A stretch of 9,144 bases of DNA from an uncultured Spirochaetales bacterium (GCA_947306375.1 CAMZGJ010000039.1:1-9144), one strand, 5' to 3'; numbered from the stretch's first letter, positions 1 to 4,830 are shown. Numbers and translations are program-made. The notes: generated from the sequence alone by a model not told the origin.

Positions 1-2
1 TC

Positions 3-119
3 TTTGCAATGCCGCTTTACACAAAGGACGGCGTTCTGAGCATTGACGGAAAGGCATTTGTCTCACCTGAAGGAAAGAAGGTAACGGCAAAGAAATACCT
101 CAACGGTGAAGTAGGCTGA
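3..119 (+). CDS. 3' end of an unrecognised protein-coding gene (partial)
   Basis: An open frame enters from the left edge and runs 38 codons to a TGA at 117-119. The visible C-terminus includes PLYTKDGVLSIDGKAF and ends in KKYLNGEVG; it is Lys/Gly-rich and soluble-looking, with no membrane segment. Codon use resembles the confirmed genes downstream, and a strong intrinsic terminator starts 23 bp after the stop, so this is very likely a real gene end. I do not recognise the family. A Gly/Val-rich end after a beta-rich stretch is loosely reminiscent of periplasmic substrate-binding proteins of the BMP/sugar type, but that is too weak to assign. It is convergent with the small minus-strand gene at 377-466. 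Confidence 0.7.
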   Translation, partial: FAMPLYTKDGVLSIDGKAFVSPEGKKVTAKKYLNGEVG

Positions 120-141
120 TAAATTCTTTGTAAATATATCG

Positions 142-167
142 CCCGCCGTGCAAACGGCGGGTTTTTT
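142..167 (+). terminator. Intrinsic terminator of the left-edge gene
   Basis: An 8-bp perfect GC-rich stem, CCCGCCGT (142-149) with ACGGCGGG (154-161), closes a GCAA loop (a GNRA tetraloop) and is followed at once by six T (162-167). It lies 23 bp after the stop codon of the partial gene on the same strand. This is a textbook Rho-independent terminator and should end that transcript before the region of the basic-protein gene. Confidence 0.93.
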
Positions 168-196
168 GCTGTCCGCTACCCGTTGTCCGCCCGGCG

Positions 197-273
197 TGAC
201 GACAAATTCTGAAAAAACGCTGAAAACGGATAAAAAGTATCCAAAAATGCCGTTTTTTCTGAAAACGTCGTCA
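197..273. repeat. 77-bp imperfect palindrome between two terminators
   Basis: Three nested inverted pairs share one exact centre at base 235. They are TGACGAC (197-203) with GTCGTCA (267-273), GAAAAAACG (211-219) with CGTTTTTTC (251-259), and GGATA (228-232) with TATCC (238-242). The unpaired stretches between them are equal in length on both sides (7 and 7, 8 and 8), and three bases of the outer one (207-209 with 261-263) also match. A competing 9-bp inverted pair, TCCAAAAAT (240-248) with ATTTTTGGA (292-300), would break the central hairpin. No coding frame with a ribosome site covers it. It could be a decayed palindromic repeat, a cruciform or an RNA structure; the function is unknown. Confidence 0.55.
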
Positions 274-323
274 TAATTCTTCAAATCTGAAATTTTTGGA
301 ATAACAGATGTGAGGCAATGAGT

Positions 324-350
324 AAAAAAAACCACCGGAGCGACCGGTGG
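324..350 (-). terminator. Intrinsic terminator of the small basic-protein gene
   Basis: Read on the minus strand, CCACCGG (from 350 to 344) pairs with CCGGTGG (from 338 to 332) around a 5-base loop. It is followed by eight T, seen as the A run 324-331 on the plus strand. It starts 26 bp after the stop codon of the minus-strand gene at 377-466. On the plus strand the bases after the stem are CTTTAAG, so it is not a strong terminator in that direction. Confidence 0.9.
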
Positions 351-376
351 CTTTAAGATTGCAGAAAAAATAAAAC

Positions 377-466
377 TTACTTTTTCTTGTGTCTCATCAT
401 TCTGAGTCTTTTCTTTCTCTTGTGAGTTGCAATCTTATGCTTTTTTCTTTTTCTTCCGCAAGGCAC
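377..466 (-). CDS. Very small basic protein, AURKAIP1/COX24-domain-like small-subunit ribosomal protein
   Basis: This encodes 29 residues, about 17 of them Lys, Arg or His, with the core HKIATHKRKKRLRMMRHKKK. The Lys/Arg pattern resembles the tiny AURKAIP1/COX24-domain proteins of bacteria and mitochondria (bS22-type in mycobacteria), which bind the small ribosomal subunit. The start is GTG (466-464): an AAGGAG Shine-Dalgarno (CTCCTT on the plus strand, 474-479) lies 7 bases upstream and no ATG fits. A near-consensus promoter (520-548) and an intrinsic terminator (324-350) make it a complete single-gene unit. It is divergent from the rpsF operon, which suits a ribosomal role. Where I recall Lys-Asn in relatives (RLRKNRHKK), this one has Met-Met. 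That the gene is real is fairly sure from its signals; the family call is from motif memory. Confidence 0.82.
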   Translation of the reverse strand: MPCGRKRKKHKIATHKRKKRLRMMRHKKK

Positions 467-473
467 TCGAGTA

Positions 474-479
474 CTCCTT
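474..479 (-). promoter_or_regulatory. Shine-Dalgarno that fixes a GTG start
   Basis: AAGGAG on the minus strand sits 7 bases before GTG at 466-464. This is the evidence for choosing the GTG. A small 4-bp hairpin (CCCC 485-488 with GGGG 494-497) lies just upstream in the leader and may affect access to the site. Confidence 0.8.
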
Positions 480-519
480 AATATCCCCGCATAGGGGTAG
501 ATTTGTAATTACGGCGTTC

Positions 520-548
520 ATTATTGTTGTTTGCATGAAAATGGTCAA
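520..548 (-). promoter_or_regulatory. Sigma-70-type promoter of the small basic-protein gene
   Basis: On the minus strand the -35 box is TTGACC (548-543) and the -10 box AATAAT (525-520), with a 17-bp spacer. Each box matches the housekeeping consensus at 5 of 6 positions. Transcription would start near 513, giving a leader of about 47 bases before the GTG start. Confidence 0.75.
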
Positions 549-595
549 GTCCTGCAGGGAATTAAGAAAGTATTATTTTCCCGGCCACGCGTTTA

Positions 596-624
596 TTGAC
601 TAATATATGTATTAAGTATATGTT
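596..624 (+). promoter_or_regulatory. Promoter of the rpsF-ssb-rpsR-rplI operon
   Basis: The -35 box TTGACT (596-601, 5 of 6) and the -10 box TATGTT (619-624, 4 of 6) are separated by 17 bp in a very AT-rich stretch. The predicted start is near 631, giving a leader of about 55 bases. It is back to back with the minus-strand promoter at 520-548, with 47 bp between the two -35 boxes. A slightly shifted -10 (TATATG 617-622) is possible but has a 15-bp spacer. Confidence 0.65.
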
Positions 625-630
625 ATGAGA

Positions 631-685
631 AGCCTCTTTATCCGTCGTTGACGGATCAATATTAAAATGTCCGTAAGGAGGAACC
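631..685 (+). promoter_or_regulatory. Structured rpsF leader RNA, candidate S6:S18 autoregulatory site
   Basis: A perfect 7-bp hairpin, ATCCGTC (640-646) with GACGGAT (650-656), has a 3-base loop. Enclosing it, CCTCTT (633-638) can pair with AAGGAGG (675-681), the rpsF Shine-Dalgarno, with G677 bulged. CCG (671-673) would lie unpaired just before the closing strand. GTCCGT (669-674) is a near copy of the 5' hairpin arm and can compete for ACGGAT (651-656), so two exclusive folds exist. Many bacteria regulate rpsF through an S6:S18-binding leader with a conserved CCG in an asymmetric loop. Assigning this leader to that class is inference. Confidence 0.45.
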
Positions 686-961
686 ATGAGAAATTATGAG
701 TTCACTGTCATTTTTGATGCAAACGAGGAAATGACAGAAAAAGGTCAGGCATTTGTTGCAGACCAGTTTGCTTCTGCCGGTGTAGTTGTTACAAAGCAGG
801 AAGATATGGGCGTGAAGAATTTCGCCTATGAAATCAAGAAACAGGATAAGGGCCGCTACGTCTACTATGAGATTGAAGCGGATGCACAGAGTGTCAACAG
901 GATGAGCGCGGAGTTCCTGCTCCAGGGTTCAATCCTCAAGTTCCTGTTTGTAGCCAAGTAA
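686..961 (+). CDS. rpsF: Small ribosomal subunit protein bS6
   Basis: This 91-residue protein binds the central domain of 16S rRNA as a heterodimer with S18 in the 30S platform. It begins MRNYEFTVIF, the typical S6 first beta strand. It continues with the conserved MGVKNFAYEIKKQDKGRYVYY strand-turn-strand (about 41-61; family form W/MG-x-K-x-LAY-I-K-x-x-x-G-x-Y) and ends with a helix and strand of the form LLQGSILKFLFV (about 78-89). Length is normal for the short form without an acidic tail. The ATG at 686 is preceded by AAGGAGG (675-681) with 4 bases between. It is first in the operon; ssb starts 30 bp after its stop. Expression is probably set by the leader structure described for 631-685. 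Confidence 0.96.
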   Translation: MRNYEFTVIFDANEEMTEKGQAFVADQFASAGVVVTKQEDMGVKNFAYEIKKQDKGRYVYYEIEADAQSVNRMSAEFLLQGSILKFLFVAK

Positions 962-991
962 TAAGTCAAGAATTGCAAAAGGAGAGAGAAC

Positions 992-1438
992 ATGGCTAAT
1001 GACATCAATGTTGTAGTGCTTGTAGGCCGTCTGGTCCGTGACTGCGAGGTTAAGGTCACCGCCGGAGGAACGTCTGTATGCCGTTTTTCCGTAGCTGTCA
1101 ACAGAAGAAAGAAGACAGGGGATAACTGGGCTGACGAAGTAAACTATTTTGATGTTGCACTTTGGGGAAGGTCCGCAGACTCCCTGAAAACCTATCTGAC
1201 CAAGGGGCGTCAGGTTTCCATTGAAGGGGAACTGAGACAGAACAGATGGGAACAGGACGGTCAGCAGAGATCCAGAGTAGAGATATTTGCCAACAATGTT
1301 CAGCTTCTCTCCAGTCCGGGAACAGGTGTGGACGGAGCCGCCCCGGATCGTCCGGTATCAGGTCCGTCGGGACAGGTCCAGAATGCAGGACCGGGCCCGG
1401 AGGCTTTTGAAGACCGCGAAGAAGACATTCCGTTCTGA
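992..1438 (+). CDS. ssb: Single-stranded DNA-binding protein
   Basis: The 148-residue SSB coats and protects single-stranded DNA in replication, recombination and repair, and acts as a homotetramer. The OB fold spans about residues 4-106: INVVVLVGRLVRD opens it, GGTSVCRFSVAVNRR (25-39) follows, and NYFDVALWGR (51-60) and GRQVSIEGELRQNRW (72-86) carry the aromatic DNA-contacting positions (Phe53, Trp58, Trp86). A Gly/Pro-rich flexible linker (about 108-138) leads to the acidic tip EDIPF (144-148), the docking peptide for partner proteins, which is intact. AAGGAG upstream of ATG 992 supports the start. Its place between rpsF and rpsR is the widespread bacterial arrangement; rpsR begins 18 bp after its stop. 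Confidence 0.97.
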   Translation: MANDINVVVLVGRLVRDCEVKVTAGGTSVCRFSVAVNRRKKTGDNWADEVNYFDVALWGRSADSLKTYLTKGRQVSIEGELRQNRWEQDGQQRSRVEIFANNVQLLSSPGTGVDGAAPDRPVSGPSGQVQNAGPGPEAFEDREEDIPF

Positions 1439-1456
1439 TCTACTAGGAGAAGTAAA

Positions 1457-1735
1457 ATGATGGAAGATAAAGAAATGATGGTTGAAGAAGGATCCTTCAG
1501 AGACAAGAGAATGGGTGGAAAGCGCACCACATTCAAGAAGAAGGTCTGCAAGTTCTGCTCACAGAAGTCAGAACCCGATTACAAGAATCCCGAGATTCTC
1601 AGACGCTACACAACAGAGCGCGGAAAGATTCTGCCTGCACGCATTACAGGAACATGCGCAAAGCACCAGAGAGCAGTTTCCAGAGAAATCAAGAGAGCCA
1701 GGGTTCTTGCATATCTGCCGTTTGACAAGCAGTAA
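1457..1735 (+). CDS. rpsR: Small ribosomal subunit protein bS18
   Basis: This 92-residue partner of S6 sits in the 30S platform. The conserved core runs from VCKFC (30-34) through [22 protein letters not shown] (44-65) to [23 protein letters not shown] (67-89). Cys31, Cys34, Cys67 and His70 form an apparent zinc site, so this is the zinc-type form of S18. The first 20 residues are an acidic, Met-rich extension ahead of the usual basic start. AGGAG (1445-1449) 7 bases before ATG 1457 sets the start, although an in-frame ATG follows immediately. Frames overlapping it in other phases are not credible genes. Confidence 0.96.
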   Translation: MMEDKEMMVEEGSFRDKRMGGKRTTFKKKVCKFCSQKSEPDYKNPEILRRYTTERGKILPARITGTCAKHQRAVSREIKRARVLAYLPFDKQ

Positions 1736-1764
1736 GCCTGTTGCGGAGAAGGGTGGGTTCTGAA

Positions 1765-2667
1765 ATGACTGTCATGTTTCTGAGCGCATTGTCATCAATT
1801 CTGCTCTCAAGACTGTCTTTCGGAGCCATATTCTTCCCCATACCCGTTTTACTTGCGTCATACAGGATTGAGGATACAAGAAGGGCAATAGGGCTTCAGA
1901 TTCTGACCTATGCCGTGATAATGGGCTGGGAACTTGTTCCCATGATTCCGTATTTCAACGGTGAGACGGCAGCAATGCTGGTAATGAGTCTGATGTTCAA
2001 GCTGATGGCCTGCACCGTTGCCGCCCTTTTCACGGCCCTGAGGAACTACACAAGGTCAATGCTCAGGAAGCTGGTAATCTGTTCGGTTCCGGTAATGGCC
2101 ATGGGTGCGGCCTTTGTAATATGGTTCACATCCGGCTCGGGAAACGCCTCCATGGATCTTATGATAAAGACCTATGAGGCCGTTATTCCCGCGGATTTGC
2201 TGAAGATAAGCGCAAATGATTTTGCACGTGCCCTTGTGTCAGTGGTTACATACGGAATGGTGCCCCTGGGAATGATCTGCGGTGCGCTTCCCGTATTCTT
2301 TGCGGAGATGTCCGCCAACAGGTTCAATGCCGAATGGCAGGAAGAGTTTGCACTGATGAAAATGCCGGGACATTTTGTCTGGCTTTTCTTCGGATTCTGG
2401 GGCCTGTTTGCAGTATCCGCGTTGTTGAAACTTCCCGTTGCTCTCAGCGCGGTGGGTTTCAATCTTGCAATGGCAATGAGCATGCACTACATGCTCAACG
2501 GACTTTCTGTCCTGCTTGCGCTGATAAGGATAAAGCTGCCGGCTTTTTCGGCCGGAACCATTATCTACTTATTCTTCTTCGCAAGCCTGATAGTGGGTCT
2601 GGATATGGTGATGTGGGGAGTTCTCACAATTACCGGAGTCCTTGAAACCTGGATAAGATTCAGGTAA
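1765..2667 (+). CDS. Polytopic inner-membrane protein, DUF2232/YybS-like
   Basis: A 300-residue, very hydrophobic protein with about eight membrane segments, roughly at 4-33, 42-61, 69-92, 102-121, 156-180, 203-222, 226-256 and 263-289. A soluble, partly charged loop lies at about 122-155. The stretch MPGHFVWLFFGFWGLF (200-215) followed by FNLAMAMSMHYMLNGLSVLLAL (232-253) resembles the C-terminal pattern of DUF2232/YybS proteins. In Firmicutes these are encoded next to the rplI-dnaB genes, which matches the context. The function of that family is unsettled and no catalytic motif is visible. I prefer ATG 1765 (G-rich GGGTGGG 1751-1757, spacing 7) over an in-frame TTG at 1741 that has no ribosome site; ATG 1774 is possible. 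It begins 29 bp after rpsR. Confidence 0.85.
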   Translation: MTVMFLSALSSILLSRLSFGAIFFPIPVLLASYRIEDTRRAIGLQILTYAVIMGWELVPMIPYFNGETAAMLVMSLMFKLMACTVAALFTALRNYTRSMLRKLVICSVPVMAMGAAFVIWFTSGSGNASMDLMIKTYEAVIPADLLKISANDFARALVSVVTYGMVPLGMICGALPVFFAEMSANRFNAEWQEEFALMKMPGHFVWLFFGFWGLFAVSALLKLPVALSAVGFNLAMAMSMHYMLNGLSVLLALIRIKLPAFSAGTIIYLFFFASLIVGLDMVMWGVLTITGVLETWIRFR

Positions 2668-2682
2668 GGGAAATTGAAATAA

Positions 2683-2700
2683 TCGGGTCCTGTGACCCGG
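2683..2700 (+). promoter_or_regulatory. Intercistronic hairpin upstream of rplI
   Basis: CGGGTC (2684-2689) pairs perfectly with GACCCG (2694-2699) around a CTGT loop, with a possible extra T-G pair outside. No T run follows, so it is not an intrinsic terminator. The rplI Shine-Dalgarno starts 7 bases later. It may be an mRNA-processing or stability element, or modulate L9 translation. It also buries an in-frame GTG (2692), which argues against that codon as the rplI start. Confidence 0.5.
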
Positions 2701-2721
2701 AATAATAAAGGAGTATTCATT

Positions 2722-3306
2722 ATGAAAATCATTTTGAATCAGGATGTACCTAACCTCGGTGAAGAGGGAGATGTCTGTGTGGTTAAAGACGGTTATGCCC
2801 GTAACTATCTTCTGCCCACTGGTGCTGCGGTAATCTACAACAATGCAAACCTTGCAATTTTCAAGAGCAGAGCTGAAGCAATTGAGAAGCGCAAGATTGC
2901 CAAGAGGGAAGCTTCCAAGTCTCTTAAGGAGAAGCTGGACAATGTTTCACTGGACATTGTTGTTGCAGCAGGCGAGTCCGGAAAGCTCTTCGGTTCAGTT
3001 ACTGCAATGATGGTTCAGGCTGAGCTTGCCAAGCTGGGCTTTGAGATTGAGAAGAAGAAGATTGAGGTTGCTTCACACGCAATCAAGATGACAGGCACAT
3101 ATACTGCCAGAGTCCATCTTTATGAGAACGATTCATCCGTGATCACACTCAACGTCAAGTCTGAGGCTGAGGTCAAGGCTGCAGAAAAGGCCGCTGAGAA
3201 GGCTGCCGCAAAGGCCGCCGAGGAAGCAGCAAAGGCTGAGGAAGCTGCCGCAGCCGCAGCAGCGGAAACAGCAGAGGGCGCAGAGGCTCCTGCGGAAGAG
3301 AACTGA
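2722..3306 (+). CDS. rplI: Large ribosomal subunit protein bL9 with Ala/Glu-rich tail
   Basis: L9 binds 23S rRNA near the L1 stalk base and helps maintain reading frame. The N-terminal domain begins MKIILNQDVPNLGEEGD, and the family signature covers residues 13-40 (GEEGDVCVVKDGYARNYLLP, Gly33-34 region). A connecting helix (about 41-74) and a C-terminal rRNA-binding domain (about 76-146, with GKLFGSVT at 87-94) follow. Residues 148-194 form an extra Ala/Glu/Lys tail beyond the usual length of about 150. I chose ATG 2722 because AAAGGAG (2707-2713) sits 8 bases before it; an in-frame GTG at 2692 would add 10 residues before the family's normal start and lies in a hairpin. A terminator follows at 3324. 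Confidence 0.96.
   Translation: MKIILNQDVPNLGEEGDVCVVKDGYARNYLLPTGAAVIYNNANLAIFKSRAEAIEKRKIAKREASKSLKEKLDNVSLDIVVAAGESGKLFGSVTAMMVQAELAKLGFEIEKKKIEVASHAIKMTGTYTARVHLYENDSSVITLNVKSEAEVKAAEKAAEKAAAKAAEEAAKAEEAAAAAAAETAEGAEAPAEEN
3163..3303 (+). repeat. Low-complexity Ala/Glu/Lys-coding tract in rplI
   Basis: Residues 148-194 of L9 are built mainly of Ala, Glu and Lys, in repeating units such as KAAEKAAEKAAAKAAEEAAK, passing into an Ala run and a Glu/Ala/Pro end. At DNA level it is a run of GCN and GAR/AAR codons with many near-repeats of GCTGCCGCAAAGGC type. It is predicted to be a charged single helix and is prone to length change by slippage. Confidence 0.75.
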
Positions 3307-3323
3307 ATCTTATTCTGTTCAAA

Positions 3324-3357
3324 GGGGCTGTAACTTTGGTTGCAGCCTCATTTTTTT
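3324..3357 (+). terminator. Intrinsic terminator between rplI and dnaB
   Basis: GGCTGTAAC (3326-3334) pairs with GTTGCAGCC (3339-3347) with one G-T pair around a TTTG loop. Two more outer pairs (3325 with 3348, 3324 with 3349) give an 11-bp stem. Seven T (3351-3357) follow after one A. It lies 17 bp after the rplI stop. It should end much of the rpsF operon transcript, with dnaB made from read-through or a separate start. Confidence 0.88.
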
Positions 3358-3360
3358 CAG

Positions 3361-3379
3361 GTTACCATGGTATGGTGAC
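3361..3379 (+). promoter_or_regulatory. Hairpin directly before the dnaB ribosome site
   Basis: GTTACCAT (3361-3368) pairs with ATGGTGAC (3372-3379) around a GGT loop, 8 bp with one T-G pair. It begins 3 bases after the T run of the preceding terminator and ends 5 bases before the dnaB Shine-Dalgarno (AGAGGA, 3385-3390). No convincing promoter is visible between the terminator and dnaB, so this may stabilise or tune the dnaB message. The role is inferred from position only. Confidence 0.45.
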
Positions 3380-3399
3380 AAAAGAGAGGAAGCGGAGAA

Positions 3400-4818
3400 A
3401 TGGCTGAAAACGCAGGCAGGATTCCACCCAACAACAAAGAAGCTGAAAGCGCCCTTCTGGGAGCGGTCCTTCTCAGGAACAAGGTTCTTGATGATGTTCA
3501 GGCCCTCCTGAGGCCGGAGGATTTCTATGTCCGTTCAAACGGCATTCTCTGGAACGGAATTCTCATGCTCAGAAATGAGAAGCCCGGTGTTACCATAGAC
3601 ATGGTCTCACTGTCCACCTTTCTTGCAGGTAAGGGCATGCTCCAGGACTGCGGGGGAGTGGCTTACATAAGCTCTCTCACCAATCTGGTCCCGGCTGCAG
3701 CCAACGCCGCCTACTATGCCCAGATAATCAAGGAGTGCTCACGTAAGAGGCAGCTTCTGGAACTGTCCGTTCTGATAGGTGACAGCGCCTTTGACGAGAC
3801 CCAGAACGTGAAGGCTTCCATAGATGTCATAGACCAGAAGCTCTCAGAACTTGCCACAAACTCAAGCACATCCAATTACAGTGCCTCAGGTTCCTTCCTC
3901 TGGCCGCTGATTGATGACATCCACATGAGGATGGACGGCCGCAAGGCTGCAGGTCTTTCCTCCGGCTTCAGGAGTCTGGACAGGATTCTGGGAGGCGGAT
4001 TCAAGAAGGAGGAGCTCATAATACTCGGAGCACGTCCTTCCGTGGGTAAGACTGCATTTGCTCTCTCTATTGCCCACAACATGGCCTTCAGGGGCAATGA
4101 CCACATAAAGGTGGGTTTCTTCTCACTGGAAATGTCCGGTCCGTCTCTGATGGAAAGACTTCTTTCAAGAGAGTCTTCAATAGATTCCAACATACTGAGG
4201 AACAACAAGGTTCCGGAGTCTCTTAACGATGATATTATGAAGGCATCTGCCAGGATGTATGATCTGAGCGAAAACCTTCTGATTCAGGACACTCCAAACA
4301 TAAGCCTTATGGAGATAAGGTCCCAGGCCAGGAGAATGGTCAACAACGACGGGGTGCAGATAATCTTTGTGGACTATATAGGTCTCATTACTCCGGACGG
4401 ATCTCTGTCAAAGCCCAGACATGAACAGATCTCGGAAATATCCAGGGCCCTGAAGAGCCTTGCAAGAGAGCTTCATGTTCCCGTTATCTGTCTCTCACAG
4501 GTGAACAGAGACGCAGGAAAGGACAGGGCTCCCATGCTTTCGGATTTAAGGGAATCAGGCTCCATAGAGCAGGATGCCGACGTTGTACTGCTTCTTGATG
4601 ACCCATCCAAGCGCCTTGATGAGAACAACAAGGTCAAGCAGTACGAGGAGGATGCCGCCGCAGAGGCAGAAGGCAGTGCCGATCTTGATCCCAGGAACAA
4701 CAGAAAGATAAAGGTAATAGTGGCCAAGCAGAGAAACGGCCAGACAGGTGCATTTGACATGCTGTTCAGGTCCTGTTACGTTTCATTTGAGGATATTGAG
4801 AAGAGACAGGGTCTCTGA
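3400..4818 (+). CDS. dnaB: Replicative DNA helicase DnaB
   Basis: The 472-residue hexameric 5'-3' helicase unwinds DNA at the replication fork and recruits primase. The N-terminal domain is at about 1-150 (PPNNKEAESALLGAVL opening), then a linker and the RecA-like core from about 180. Visible motifs are GFRSLDRILGGGF (189-201), Walker A GARPSVGKT (210-218), FFSLEM with the catalytic Glu244, Walker B IIFVDYIGLI (Asp325), LSQVNR (Gln367), LRESGSIEQDADVV (383-396) and the arginine finger in KQRNGQTG (Arg445). An acidic segment at about 405-432 (EEDAAAEAEG core) is longer than I expect in this loop. AGAGGA lies 9 bases before ATG 3400. No intein is present. The last 6 bases fall in a palindrome shared with rseP. 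Confidence 0.97.
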   Translation: MAENAGRIPPNNKEAESALLGAVLLRNKVLDDVQALLRPEDFYVRSNGILWNGILMLRNEKPGVTIDMVSLSTFLAGKGMLQDCGGVAYISSLTNLVPAAANAAYYAQIIKECSRKRQLLELSVLIGDSAFDETQNVKASIDVIDQKLSELATNSSTSNYSASGSFLWPLIDDIHMRMDGRKAAGLSSGFRSLDRILGGGFKKEELIILGARPSVGKTAFALSIAHNMAFRGNDHIKVGFFSLEMSGPSLMERLLSRESSIDSNILRNNKVPESLNDDIMKASARMYDLSENLLIQDTPNISLMEIRSQARRMVNNDGVQIIFVDYIGLITPDGSLSKPRHEQISEISRALKSLARELHVPVICLSQVNRDAGKDRAPMLSDLRESGSIEQDADVVLLLDDPSKRLDENNKVKQYEEDAAAEAEGSADLDPRNNRKIKVIVAKQRNGQTGAFDMLFRSCYVSFEDIEKRQGL

Positions 4819-4830
4819 TAATTATCAGAG
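4813..4830. repeat. Perfect 18-bp palindrome holding both convergent stop codons
   Basis: CTCTGATAATTATCAGAG is an exact inverted repeat. Its left half contains the dnaB TGA (4816-4818) and its right half, read on the minus strand, the rseP TGA (4827-4825). The two genes have only 6 bp between them. As RNA in either direction it gives a 7-bp stem with an AAUU loop, but no T run follows on either strand (AGGAAGATT on plus, AGACCCTG on minus). It may mark 3' ends weakly or block 3' decay. No other terminator is visible for either transcript here. Confidence 0.6.

Noticed and set aside
63..335. 90-codon minus-strand open frame
   Set aside because: It runs through the terminator hairpin, the palindrome and the end of the plus-strand gene, has no Shine-Dalgarno, and its composition is not protein-like.
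648..668. Second promoter (TTGACG with TAAAAT) before rpsF
   Set aside because: The spacer is only 9 bp, and the TTGACG is part of the leader hairpin.
1482..1763. 93-codon plus-strand frame overlapping rpsR
   Set aside because: It is a shifted reading of rpsR, which has unmistakable S18 motifs; the shifted product has no recognisable features.
1741..1764. TTG start adding eight residues to the membrane protein
   Set aside because: No Shine-Dalgarno precedes it, only 5 bp from the rpsR stop, and the added residues are Arg-rich without family support. ATG 1765 is favoured, though not proven.
2692..2721. Upstream in-frame GTG start for rplI
   Set aside because: It lies inside a hairpin with no ribosome site, and the family's N-terminus (MKIILNQDV) begins at ATG 2722, which has AAAGGAG at good spacing.
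3336..3376. Promoter for dnaB within the terminator region
   Set aside because: Candidate boxes (TTGGTT, TTGCAG, TATGGT) match poorly or have wrong spacing, so none can be supported.
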